Source of the DNA: Mesaphorura yosii | Taxonomy: Eukaryota > Arthropoda > Collembola > Poduromorpha > Tullbergiidae | Reading direction: 5' to 3' | Assembly (NCBI GenBank): GCA_009869945.1 | Contig: WIXG01000066.1 | Coordinates: 208,436 to 272,435 of the forward strand | DNA length: 64,000 nucleotides | Shown here: piece by piece, positions 37,901 to 49,134 of the stretch | How positions within the stretch are numbered: the stretch's first letter is position 1 | Layout: the number at the start of each line of letters is the position of its first letter | The notes under the pieces: generated by a model | Database searches by the model: none | The model's input: only the letters and a program-made list of their open reading frames with translations | What the model was told of the DNA's origin: nothing | Position numbers and translations under genes: made by a program

Positions 37901-40900
37901 GCCTGCAGCATTTATGGACATGCATACTGAATCTATAATTTCCTACGCATGCTTATCATTTTAACCATTTGATCATTGTGATGTAGTCAGTGTGGCTCTA
38001 AATTCAATTATAGCCTGGTATCGCTAAATATGCTAATAATACCAGTTCGTTATGACTATGAATGTTAAATATAGTAACTACACGTCGAAGAAATAGAATT
38101 TGCACCTGAGCATGACATGACAGCGAGAAAATGTATTATTAGCACAGCCAGCCATGCATGAAAGCATCTACCGTGTCAAACTATGAGAAGTAAATTTGCA
38201 ATATCCCAATGGTTTGTCTTTTAAGTCTTCTTTGATCAAGACAAGAATACTTGAATCACGGACGGGACAAAGTCTGTTTCGTTTATATGGGAAATGTGAT
38301 CGCCCCAAGTTTAGAACTTAGAGACAAAGACGACGAGTCTGGAAACGTAGACAATGGAAATTGACCCGTACGATCCTGTGTGGAGCTATTTTCCATCCGG
38401 GTTCCTAGAACCTGAACCGGAGCCGAATCGAGAACCCGAACCACTCCAATATCGTCCCGTCGGCCATCGACATCCTCATTACAAAGCCTTGAACTTTGCC
38501 TGCGAGAGTAAAGATCCGGGCGAAGAGAGGCATGCCATTGCTACGCAACCGGCAACCAGATTCGGTTCGAGAGAAAGCTTTCGCACTTGCAAAGTTGCGA
38601 TCAATAAATGCAAACAAAGTTAACCCAAGCCAACCAGCCATTTGCTCTCTTCTCTTTTTCGTGACTGCCATCATCATCACCATTTGACGCGACGGAGTTA
38701 GAAATGCGAGATTTGACAGACAGACACTCGTTTGAGTTCTAATTTAGTCAGGCCTGGCCCAGAAATACGCTGGAAACTGAAACGTTCCGTTATTATCAAA
38801 GGTTATTTCAGGCCAAAATGTCCGTCTTGTCTTCCTGTTATTCGCATTCGTCTTTACATTCGCGTTCACTTTCATTTCAATTCAATCCAATTCATTTCAG
38901 TACTGCAATAAATTCAGTAGAATGTTGTAATGCGCTATCACAATCACAATCATATCTTGAACTTCATGCATGAAGGATTTTATGGCATTGCTGCTATTGC
39001 TGTAGCTGTAGCCGTGATTATGAGTCCTGTGGTTTTGGAGATACTGCTTCTTTACTGAACTGAACGTGGCATTTTCGCAAATCGCAGGCTTGCTCTCTCA
39101 CATCGAGTGAACTCAATCCGAGACTTGTTGAGCTACGTTCTGGTTTTCTACGTGGGTTTTGCTTGCCTGCTCATTGGCTCGGTTGTCGGTTTGCTGCGTC
39201 TCCTTCATTTGCTGTTCTCCATTTTTCGTACATCGGACTTTCAGAAATAGAACTAATATGCACGTATCTTAATAAACACAGTACGACATTCCAAATTAAT
39301 CTCTTCTGTATGGTACGAAGAACGTATGGACAGTATTTCATTGTCCTTGTCTTTGTGTTTGTGCTCAATTGCTGCACTGTTAACTAAAATTCAAGTGTAA
39401 CTTGATGTTGATCACATGTTCGCCTCGTGATCCGAACATTATGAATGCGTGCTTCGTACGCGATGCGCCGATTTTCATATTTCTTCCTTTTTGTCGTAGG
39501 TCAAGGCTTGTTGAGGTTAGGCCGTGCTGCTGAGTAAATTTAGCAAACAAAATAATAAAAGTTGCGGTAGAGCCGTGTCCGTATCGTGCGTCAAGAAATT
39601 ATTTGCGTTCTCAATACGCATACGCAGCAGAAAGAAGCATATTTTTTGCTCATTCAACTTGCTCAGTTTCTCAGCTTGCAAGTTCTTAGGCTTCACAGTT
39701 CAGAAGACTGCGACTGTTGCAATGTTTAAAGGAAATCCTAATCCACTTATCCACTTACTGGTTGTTTTTATTACAGAAATTATTATTTTTTCTCGTTTTC
39801 GCATTCGTTACATTGTGCGTTAGTCGAATTATGACATGACTTCATCTCGCGTCTCGCCGCTAGCATCGGTCGCGGTTTTAATTCGCGAGTGTGATAAATT
39901 ATGCTATTCGTACGTATGCCGTTGCAATAATTGCCAGGCAGAAATGCAAAAAATACAGCACACGTACTTGTACTTGTACCGGGCGCAATAAAATCCAAAT
40001 CCATTTGATTTGATTTGGATTTGGATCCAAAGTACAGGTGGATCAATGATCCTAAGACATGAGACTTGATTTCTTGAGTTTCGAGTACGCGAATCGCGAG
40101 CAGAAATATGCAAAGCATAATGTACAAACGTTACTAGAAAAGTAGTTGGCCAAGGTCAGTTGTGGAACAGGTTAAGCTGATTTGGGTTGGTCCAAAACAA
40201 TTTACTGATATATTGAGACATTGTTTAAGATTCGGATTGTTGGGCTGTGGAAATTTTTAATCACGATCACGGCTTTCTTGGTTTGATTTCAGGACGAATA
40301 CGAGCACTCTTTACCAGTCCCATTCGAAAGACTTCACCTGGAAGAAGGTGACCCCGACCATCGTGAACGTCTTCATGCTCGACGCAGCAGCAGCGGCAGC
40401 AGTTTCGAAAGAGATGGTAATTTCTTTTTCTTTTAAACTGATATCTCGAAATCATTCTGAAATTTATCTCAGCACAATCTCGATCTTCGCAGTATGATAG
40501 TAATTAGCATTCGCATCAACGTCATCAAATGCAAAAAATGCCTCGTTCATAGAAGAAAATGTTGAAGAGCATGGCTGATTTCGTGATTTCTCAATTGCAG
40601 AGAGGGCAACCGATGATACGATGAATTCAATGAAGAAAGAGAAAGAGGACAACGAACAAGTGGTGGTGGCGGATGAGCCCGATAAAGATCAGAAGTATCC
40701 TCTGAATCGATTGCCAAAGTTCCAGTTCAAGCATCGTCGTCACATCGGATCTGGAGATGAGGGAAAGGAATCCGGTTCGAGTGGCCGAGAAAGACGAAGC
40801 ACCAGCAGCAGTATTTCGAGTGGCGACACCGTCGTGTCCAGCAAGACGATTCTTGATCGTGTACATGGTTCTGGACGCCCGGGTTCGGGCGAGACGTGCT

Positions 40901-42729
40901 TTGAGCAGATTTCACCACCGAGCACGCCCGATCCGAATGCTAATGCAGATGATGAAGGCGATGGTGATGCTCCAAGCACATCAAAGTCGCTGAGATTGGA
41001 TACGCAGTATGGCGGCGCAGATTACCGAGCGTCTCCAGTTGACATGAGCGTCGGTTCGCGGTCTTCGATTCTGGGTCCACGACCACCACCACCGCCGTGG
41101 TATTCCCCACCCTCTTACAAGTCCCAGGATGAGTCTCGGAGGTCACGGCATTCATCTGACGACGACTCAATTATTGAAAAGGCTGAAACTGGCACTTCTG
41201 GAGGGTCAGGCAGGCCTTCCTCCTTGAATTCGCCACCGTACGCGGCTGTGATTACAAACCCTAGTCGAGCTTCTCATTTCTCACAACGGCACAGTCTGAG
41301 CCATATTTATGTGGATGCGGGCGTGGGTATTGCAGCAGGCGCTGGGCGGCTGGGTGTCTCAGGTACAGAAACGAACAGGCGCTTAGACTGACAGTCGACG
41401 GTGTTTAATTTCTTGCCATTTCACTTACAGGTGATGAATCATTCATGCGAAGATCGCTCTCGTTATCGCCACCAGAGAATCAAAGCTATCAGTTGCATCT
41501 CCCTGAGCGACGAGACCTCAGAGACGAATACAATGGTCCGTATTCTCGAGCTATTGATGTCATGAACAGCAGCAGCAACAGGTTTTCTAGTCGTAAAAAT
41601 TTCGTCCCAGGAACTCACCTTGAAGACAGACGTAAGTGACCACCGATCTGATCATACATTTAGGAACGGACGTCAGCGAAAATTTCGAAATCTACAATAT
41701 TATCTTCATTCTCCCAGGTTGGATGATTCATGCAGCGGCAGCAGCAACGGGCAAGCATCCGATTGAAATTCCGATGACTGGGGTTCAAAGATTCTCACAG
41801 CAGGCTAAAGAGCCAATCAACGCCGCTGCATTCCAATTTCGTGGATTCGGATCTCCATCGTACTCAACTGCGGCGACCACAAGTTCACCATCGATACTGC
41901 CATTGTCAAAGTCACCGCTGTACGGCTCAGGCGGCGATGAACGGAATCTCAGCTTGCAGAATTATTCTGCGCTTATGGAGTCGGCTGGCGCTCTTGGCCA
42001 CTTGAGCGACTTTCAAAAGTACAGATTCAAGACAACCAACTCTGGCTTTGGCTTCGGGGCTGGTTCGCAGCTGAGAATGCAACTCACCCACTCCGGCGCG
42101 GACAGCGTTGGCAGCTCGACACGAGCCAGCTCATCTTCATCCAGCGCTTCGCTTGGCGGTGGCCATTCAAGTCAAGGCCAGTTCAACAGCTCAGCCCCCA
42201 ATCATAGTCACAGTCGCCATCAGTCCATGACAGCTTCAGGCTCTCACCGACCAGGAATGAACCACTCACTCTCATCGCTAACCAAGCCAAGAACCAAAGC
42301 AATTCGCAGCTGTCAGGTTCCACAGGAATTTCGTTACACGGCTCAAGAAGTTGATTCGATGGTTGAGCGAGTTGAAAATTATCCTGGACCACTTGTTCCA
42401 TGTGCAGTTTGTGCAAAATTTGTGAAACGAGAACGACTTCGTGCTCACATTCATGAATGTAAGTTTCTGCCGTCGAGTCTGCCGCCTAGCTTTGACTATG
42501 GACAAAACATTAAACGATTAACCTTTGACTTTCTTCAGGTCATTTGCTCCAAGGAGAGAAAATTATTTGCCAGTATTGCGGAATTGCTCTGAAATCAAAG
42601 GGAAGTTATCGCGTTCACATTTGGAGACATAAGCGTGGCAACTTACCAACCAAGAAATTCAAGCCTGGGACAGTGGCTAGACGGCCATCGGGACAGAACC
42701 ACAGCGAAGCTGCGGCTGCTGGCTTGTGA
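31930..42729 (+). CDS. BTB/POZ domain zinc-finger transcription factor (1097 aa)
   Basis: Exons 31930-32880, 34622-34945, 40293-40416, 40601-41362, 41431-41631, 41718-42458 and 42539-42729 join in frame to 1097 residues. A Gln/Ser/Thr-rich N-terminus (~260 aa) precedes a BTB domain at ~262-372 (SLKWKDYEAEVLDTLGSLYK, EWADVTLSCEGHTIKAHKAI, CSPFFRKMFQ | ESPCKHPHVIVNG, VIHFIYNGHVAI), interrupted by a 1.74-kb intron. A long disordered Ser/Pro/Gly region follows, then two zinc fingers at the C-terminus: a C2HC type at ~1016-1035 (CAVCAKFVKRERLRAHIHEC) and a C2H2 at ~1045-1065 (CQYCGIALKS...HIWRH). The layout is that of arthropod BTB-ZF nuclear regulators, where BTB mediates dimerisation or corepressor binding. 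I cannot name the ortholog. Start chosen as the first ATG of the long exon. Confidence 0.9.
34946..40292 (+). other. Large (5.35 kb) intron of the BTB/zinc-finger gene
   Basis: Starts TCG|GTAAGT and ends TTTGATTTCAG|GAC. The length stands out against the 60-90 bp introns of the same gene, so it may carry enhancers or an alternative promoter. Open frames inside it include 36269-36838 (189 codons) and 38354-38623 (89 codons with an EPEP-rich stretch), both on plus and without recognised domains. An imperfect palindrome lies at 39993-40026. No RNA gene recognised. Confidence 0.55.
39993..40026. repeat. Inverted repeat, 11-bp arms
   Basis: atccaaatcca (39993-40003) and tggatttggat (40016-40026) are exact reverse complements around a 12-base spacer, within a run of TTTGAT/TTTGGAT repeats in the large BTB-gene intron. 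Confidence 0.6.
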
Positions 42730-43223
42730 ATGGTAATGGAGGTTATCTCGACTCAAAATGGCCAGACAAACTTGTCAACAAACAAGAGCTTTAGAAATCG
42801 AACTCGGTGCATAATCATGATTATCAGACCAATGAAATATGAAATGGAAAGTTCTAGTTTGATCGCTTATACGTTTAGTATCCAAGTCTAGAAATTAAAA
42901 CCGGTGCGGGTGCGAGCCCTCGTCCGTCCCGACGACATGTTTGAACTTGTAAATTTGAGCGACTTGACTGCTGAGTAGTGATAGTAGTTCCATTAATTAG
43001 CAGCACTAAATGTACGTGCTTAATACATACTTTATTAACTTCCCTGGAGCTATTTTACGTGTATTTTGAAGAAAATTAGGAAGTAAAGCTGGGAAAGACG
43101 CGATATGCTAAAAAGTCTGTCTTAAGCTCGATAAGCTGTAACTTTACTTAATGTAAAGACCTTTCGTCTCGACGTCTTCGTATCCTCAGAGTATTCGCAG
43201 ACCCTTCTTTACTTGGTGATAAG

Positions 43224-43301
43224 CACGGTGGATGTAGATTGCTTGTCCGGCCCCTGCGTCTGGAGGAGCAGGGGCCGGACAAGCAATCTGTATCCACCGT
43301 G
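43224..43301. mobile_element. 78-bp fold-back element (MITE-like) with 8-bp target duplication
   Basis: Two 34-base arms, 43224-43257 and 43268-43301, are reverse complements with two adjacent mismatches (32/34), leaving a 10-base loop. The ends are CACGGTGG...CCACCGTG. Immediately outside lie perfect 8-bp direct repeats GTGATAAG (43216-43223 and 43302-43309). Terminal inverted repeats plus an 8-bp duplication are the signature of a nonautonomous DNA transposon of a family making 8-bp duplications (hAT, P or Merlin type; which one is undecided). It lies in the 3' region of the BTB/zinc-finger gene, between its stop and its poly(A) signal, so the transcript would carry a stable hairpin. Confidence 0.75.
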
Positions 43302-44014
43302 GTGATAAGATAAGTGATATTGAGAGTCTGAACTTGTACATATTTTATTCGTTTATTTTGTGCCGTTCTGAGAAAATCGAGCTTCGTTTTCAAGTGAAGA
43401 AGTGAATCTTATCTTTAGACGAGTTATCTTGGTACTTAGGGAGATTTTATACTACTATTTTCGTTCATTTTTATTTCTACTTTAGATTTGGGATGATAAA
43501 ATAATTTTACTGTGGTGCTCAACGAACTGCTGATACGTATGATTTAATGTTTACCGGTGAGGTACAAATACAAAGAGTTTTTGATGTCTGATTAGATTTA
43601 GGATTTAAAATAGCAAGTCGTCTTTATTTTGTGTAAGCGTACCTGATTGTCGTGACATGACTCGGGAGTTATTTAGTAATTTATGATCTATCTGTGTTTG
43701 TCCCAATCGTATCGTAATTGTCAATTAGCTTAGCACTAATTAAGTGAAACTCGTCATTGTTTAGTTTAGGAACTTGCTTTAGTTTCTTGCGTAGGAGGGA
43801 ACAAAGAGACAGATAATTAAGCTCGAAGCTCGAACATTGCTACAGGCTGACAGTGTAATCGTGAGTAATCAGATATTATTTCATTTTAATGTGTACTAAT
43901 GTGTATACGACAATCGTTAGCAAGAAATGAACTTCTCGTCTTGTAATCTGTATTATAGATTGTAATGTTGTAGTTAGACGATGTTGTACCCTTTGACCGT
44001 GAGTGAGTTGTATG

Positions 44015-44020
44015 AATAAA
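44015..44020 (+). terminator. Poly(A) signal of the BTB/zinc-finger gene
   Basis: AATAAA about 1.29 kb after the TGA at 42729 and 250 bp before the ZNF598 start. The 3'UTR therefore probably includes the fold-back element. Confidence 0.5.
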
Positions 44021-44269
44021 TATTCATTGATGGTTAACTATACAAATCTGATCTCGCCGTCAAAAATCTCGAAGAGAGTCAAAAGAACACGGAAAAATTT
44101 CGCAAAAAATTCAAATCCCAGAGCATGTGATCATCGAATATACAGGTGGCGGACAGTGCTTGAAGTGCAAATTGCAGAACAGATGCAAAGTGTGCAGGGT
44201 GTCAAGTGTCCAAAAGCTTAAAGCTTTCAAAATCCGTCTTTCATTCCACCGCTCCCAGCACAAGCAATC

Positions 44270-46212
44270 ATGTCCGAGAAGCCGGCAGCACCAGCAGCGA
44301 GGCCCAAGACTCACCGCCGACCACCACGGCACGGCGGTAGCGCTCATGCTCCTATTGTTAGGCCACCGGGGCTTGACCGCCGTCCGCCGCCAGGTTTCGA
44401 CCGCCTTCCACAGCATCGGCCGCCGCAGGAGCCGAAGCAAAAGGCTCCAAAGGGCGAGACTTCTCCTTCCGAGGACCCCCACGCCTGCGTCGTCTGCTAC
44501 CATCCAAATAGCTATTACAGTGTAGGGCCCTGCAACCACCCCGTCTGCTTCGAGTGTTCGACGAGGATGCGCGTACTTCTGGAGAAGAGGGAGTGCCCCA
44601 TCTGCAGACAAGAAATGGGGGAGGTGATATTCACTAACACAATAGATCGAAGTCATTGAAAGTTGACAAATGTGAATCCCCGTTGTTTGTATACGCCAGG
44701 TCCTCTTCGCCGCTGCCTCTCCGGATGGAACCCCGCCACCCTTCGCGCTCTCGCCCCGCCACCTGCACCTCCCCAAGTGGGGAATTTATATAGAAGGAAG
44801 TGATTTGAAGTCAAAGTTTGATGAACTGCTGGAGAATAGGTGCACTGTTTGCGGGCAAGTGGAGGCTGATTGGGAGAAGCTGGCAAGACATGTGGCTAAG
44901 GAACATTCGTTATACCCATGCGGGCTCTGTACCGAGCACTTGAAGGTGAGTAACCGTTTTGAAAACTCAAGGCCCTGCCCTTCTTGTACAATGTATAAAA
45001 TGGTTTGGCACTTTGACAGCTTCTTCCGTCCGAGCACCACTTCTACAGCCGCCAAGATCTGGCGAGCCACATCCGCACAGGGACGCCATCACCAAATCCA
45101 AGTACAAGTTCTTCAGGTCACCCTCCATGCCAGTTCTGTCCCGGGAAGCGGTTCTACGACAATGACGAACTTTTCAAGCACCTCCGCCGAGATCATTACT
45201 ACTGTCATTTCTGCGATGCGGACGGATACAACTTTTATTATAATTCGTATGCGGAACTCCGTGTGCATTTTCGGATGGAGCACTGGCTCTGCGAGGAAGG
45301 CGAGTGCAGGGAAGAAATGTTTACGTCAGTTTGGAGGTCGGAGGTTGACTGGAGGGGTGAGTAAATATTAGAGGTCGGCTGTGGTCTCCATTGTAAGCAA
45401 TCGCATGTATTCTCTCAGCCCACCTCGCCACAGCCCATTCCAGGTTGTTGGGGAAACATGGGGCGCGACAGATAAGGAATTTGGACGTCAACTTTAATCT
45501 GCCAGAGAGGCAGCCGCGTGGGGCGAGTCGAGCGGCTCGGGGGCCCACCAGGCAAGTGAGTGTGGAGCCGGTGTTCGCGACGGAGGAGGCACCACCACAG
45601 CCCAAAGTGGATACGGGGGACGTGGCCCAGTTCCCTACGCTGAACGGGGATGAGGGCGCCAGCAGTGCGAATGCCACAGTACCTACGAGTGCGGCTGGTC
45701 TCCGCTCTGCTGCGACTTGGAGTGGAAGGTTAAATAAAGTAGTGGATGAGTTTCCCGCGCTCAGTTTGGAGGAGCCTGCGCCGCGATCGTCGAACGCTCT
45801 GCAGGGTGCCGGTTGGGGACGGAGGGAGCAGGCTGGTCCTGTTGGAGCGCCTGCAACAGCTTCCAGTTCCAGAGTGGAGGACTTTCCTACGCTCGCGAGT
45901 TCCCGTCCTTCGTCGAGTCAGCAGTGGGGGCCCAAAGTGAAGACTGCGGCAAAGTCATCGACGTCAAAGAGCAACAGCAAAGTCCCTGCTCCCGCGCCGG
46001 AACTCGACTTTGTCCCGTTGCCCGTGCGAGCGAACAAGGCGCAGAAGATTCAGAAGAAGAAACCTGCCCAGCCACCACCTCCACCGCTTCCCACCTCCGA
46101 GGAGCTCCACCTCCAATTATTGATGGACGGTGCGGTGCCGCTACCACGCAGGGATCGAGAAGAGGAGGAGGAGAGGAAGCGTGGCGGAGCGCAGAAGAAG
46201 CGCACCAGCTGA
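44270..46212 (+). CDS. ZNF598: E3 ubiquitin ligase ZNF598 (Hel2 family), ribosome collision sensor
   Basis: Exons 44270-44623, 44700-44945, 45020-45356 and 45419-46212 join to 576 residues. A basic Pro/Arg-rich leader precedes the RING domain, C3HC4 from ~73 to 112 (CVVCYHPNSYYSVGPCNHPV ... CPICRQE). C2H2-like fingers follow: CTVCGQVEADWEKLARH, CGLCTEHLK, and a block matching ZNF598 closely (FYDNDELFKHLRRDHYYCHF, YAELRVHFRMEHWLCEEGEC, AHLATAHS). The C-terminus is disordered with repeated short acidic-aromatic motifs (VAQFPTLN, VDEFPALS, VEDFPTLAS) like the DEDFPSL/EDFPAL motifs of vertebrate ZNF598. The family ubiquitinates 40S proteins eS10 and uS10 on collided ribosomes to start ribosome quality control. 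It is shorter than the human protein (~900 aa) and notably GC-rich for this window. Confidence 0.95.
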
Positions 46213-46322
46213 CCACCGACCAACTCCTTAATAATGAATGGGTAAATTAATCAAGTTAGAACCGATTGTCGATTGTTCATTTCATGCTGTTGAAGGGTGG
46301 CGGGCGCGACCGAGCGTGCAAC

Positions 46323-46328
46323 AATAAA
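46323..46328 (+). terminator. Poly(A) signal of ZNF598
   Basis: AATAAA 110 bases after the TGA at 46212, so the 3'UTR is short and nearly meets that of the convergent GFOD gene. Confidence 0.6.
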
Positions 46329-46453
46329 AGAAATCCAAAGAAACTTCAAATAATTCCTTCCAGCATTTCAGGCACCCACAAACACCGTTAAGTTTTTGAA
46401 TGAATGGTGTGAAATGCAAGGACTTTACAAAGTTGCTTTGCTGAATTATGATG

Positions 46454-46459
46454 TTTATT
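46454..46459 (-). terminator. Poly(A) signal of GFOD
   Basis: AATAAA on the minus strand about 200 bases after the GFOD stop (46660-46662). It is 125 bp from the ZNF598 signal on the other strand, making the two genes tightly tail-to-tail. Confidence 0.55.
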
Positions 46460-46659
46460 CCGTACCTTCTAAAATGACAACTCCCGTAACAAAATCATTT
46501 CACAATTTCAATTCAAGATTCTCATAAAAATCGAGATATAAAAATAAGCTAAAACTCATCGCACTTGCACCGGAGGCAGAGATCCATCACCAAACACCAA
46601 ATTAGTTACATGTTAAGTCTTAAACCTTATTCTCAATTAAAAGTAGACCCCATCATTTT

Positions 46660-48329
46660 TCAGTTTGACTGGCAAAGCTGCGCTGTCAACACGGGATTTG
46701 GGTCGGGTTCTTCCGTCATTATCTCCACTTTCACCCACTGATTTTCCTTCGCAGATCTTTTGATGGCGTCAATAACCGCTTGGACGTACAGACCTTCCTC
46801 GAATCCAGCACCGAGAAGACCAACAACGCTCTCCTTCTTCCATTCTTTCCCATTTGGAATGTTGAACGCTTCGCGAAGGCAGCCAATTAACTTAAGTAGG
46901 CCTTGAATGCAAATATAAATCATCGCTTATGAATGCTAATTAAGACATCACTGAAAGGCGAAAGGATAATTGGATAATTTCACTCACCATCCAAATAAAT
47001 TGGTGGCAACAGGCTGGACTTGTTGACTTCATCATTCCGAATGCTTTTGTCAATCAGCAGGAAGTCAGAGTCTTGCGAGTCTTCGTACAGTATTTGCAAC
47101 TCGGACGGATTTTGGACAGGCTCATTTTGGGACTGATCTTTTCCATTTTGATTAGGGCTCGCAATGGTTCGTTGTAGTGTTTCATTGCTGTACAACATTC
47201 CCTTAATTGTTTCACATTCAGCTTTAAGTATTCCTTTGTTCCCGTACAATGTAATCTCTTGGTCGAAGTGGCCTCTCGGCAGGTGATTTGTGAGACTGAT
47301 TGTGACAAACATTCCTACGCAAATGAGAATGCAAAATTCGCATTTTAGCCTTACAGCAGTTTCAGAATAGTGCATGAGCAGCACCTGAATTCATTTCCAT
47401 TTGAATCATTGCGAAATCTGGACTTGTAATTCTCCTTGTTCCGTTAATAGTGGCGGTGGTGGAGATGAATGTTTTTGTGACGCCGTGCACGCGAACAGCC
47501 TTCTGTCCGGTCAAGTAGGTTACCAGATCGATGAGATGCGACCCGAATAATGTTACGATTCCGCCACCTGTAAGTGTGCATGATTGAATATCTTGCATTG
47601 ACATCGAGTAAAGTGTACTAATTCTACTCATTTTCTTAGACTTTGTATTTGCTAACCCATTACATCATCGCAAAGCCAGTTAAACGAACTACCAAGAGTT
47701 GGGCCCATGTCAATTCGGCACTGGCACAAGGATGGTTTGCCAACGTACCGTTCAACAAATTTCCTCATTTGGATGAAACTGAAATGCAGTTGGTACAGAT
47801 TCTTAGGTGCTGCTCTCGCCAATGATAACAACTCAACGGAGTTCGTATTTGACTTACGCAGGATGAAATCTTAATCCATGACTCAACAAACAGATTAAAC
47901 TTGGGTAATACTGGGCCGCCAATACCATCTTCAACGATTCACACTGTGATAGACCTGCTGGCCGATCACAAAGCACATGTTTTCCAATGCCGAGCGCCTT
48001 CACGGCGATTTGTGAATGCAGGTTTGGTGGACACAGAATAAGGACAAGTTCGACATCTTTCCTTAGCAAGACTTCATCCACTTTATTGGTCCAGAACGGA
48101 ATTGACAAGTCTTTCGCAAATGATTGTGCATCTGTCAACAAATCGAACGCAATGGCACATTAAATGTTAGGCCTTGCCCTTGCGATGATGACATACGGAT
48201 AGACTTTAATTGCCTACCGCTGGATGTCAAGGCCCAAATTGCTTCTACGCGAAACCCTTTACCCCGCAAAAATGGAACAAGAAGCTTCACGATAGGGTCG
48301 ACTCCGAAAATGCCTATGCCGGGCAACAT
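46660..48329 (-). CDS. GFOD1/2: Glucose-fructose oxidoreductase domain-containing protein (GFOD1/2-like)
   Basis: Exons 48329-48218, 48131-47858, 47778-47657, 47567-47385, 47314-46988 and 46901-46660 join to 419 residues. The start MLPGIGIFGVD matches the vertebrate GFOD N-terminus and begins a GFO/IDH/MocA Rossmann fold. Further matches are the second strand (VEAIWALTSS), VELVLILCPP, VKALGIGKHVLCDRPA, a GGG loop (CDDVMGGGIVTLFGSHLIDL), TYLTGQKAVRVHG and the C-terminal GFEEGLYVQAVIDAIKRSA ... EIMTEEPDPNP. The Rossmann glycine pattern is weakened (GIGIFGVD), as in other GFODs. In the middle (~aa 245-335) is a poorly conserved Asn/Gln/Ser-rich insertion, which explains the slightly greater length than vertebrate proteins (~390). 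The substrate is unknown for the family; vertebrate GFOD2 is linked to extracellular matrix. I cannot separate GFOD1 from GFOD2. Confidence 0.93.
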
Positions 48330-49024
48330 TCTGAAACAGGATGCAAATTGAGCGTTCACATTTGTCACCAATAGAACTAGCCACTAAATCACCCCAAATA
48401 TTCTACTCCTGTACCATCGAACGTCAATTTAAAAGTATCAAATTAAAAGTATTTACAACTCTTTTGGACGTGCTGATGATGCAGCTGCAACTGCAACATT
48501 CGTAAATTTTTCGATTCCCTCTCCTGTTTCAGATCCCGTTGGCAGTCTTGCCAGTGCCGGCACACTTGTTGATGTTGTGGCTGAGACAGACGCTACTCTT
48601 AAATACATTTCCTCAGTTCAAGATTCCAGCCAGCTGACGACTGATTGCGATTGCGGTATCCATGAAGTCAAAACCTCACTGATCGCGGACTCGTAGCGTA
48701 GTAGTAATATTTTCACAGAGAACACTTGTCCTCGTCATTTACTTAAAATGATCATAATTACTCCTATTTCCTATAATTAAGTTTAAGTATGTACAGAGCA
48801 GTATCCTTTTCGCATTCGCGTCCGCCTAATTTGATGACTTCATTCGCATTTACGAGTTATGAAATTACCTGAACTCTAACAGCGAATTGAGATTCTGAAG
48901 AAATCCAGTATTCAGTCTGTAGCGATTAGAATTAGCAGGCACCGCCGGTGAGCAACCGCGATGCGGTTGCTCACCGCCGTCTGCTTCTGTTCTCACCAAA
49001 GGAAAAAGTATCTCATTCTACTCT
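48330..49024. other. Spacer between GFOD start and SLC7 3' end
   Basis: About 700 bp, containing the GFOD promoter on its left (an in-frame ATG at 48371 upstream of the chosen GFOD start is less likely) and a strong short palindrome at 48946-48976. No coding region seen. Confidence 0.4.
48946..48976. repeat. Perfect 14-bp GC-rich palindrome
   Basis: cggtgagcaaccgc (48946-48959) and gcggttgctcaccg (48963-48976) are exact reverse complements with a 3-base loop. An 8-bp direct repeat caccgccg flanks it (48940-48947 and 48972-48979), overlapping the arms. It is GC-rich in AT-rich surroundings and lies just downstream of the SLC7 poly(A) signal in the direction of that gene. Confidence 0.75.
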
Positions 49025-49030
49025 TTTATT
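49025..49030 (-). terminator. Poly(A) signal of the SLC7 gene
   Basis: AATAAA on the minus strand about 105 bases after the TGA at 49135-49137. Confidence 0.55.
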
Positions 49031-49134
49031 TTGCGATAGAATTTCTTTTAACAAAACTAAAAGTCAGTAGAACTGCAAGTGTGATATGGCGATTGCGAGG
49101 AACAAAATACGGCCACAGCGACAACTCTTTCTGA

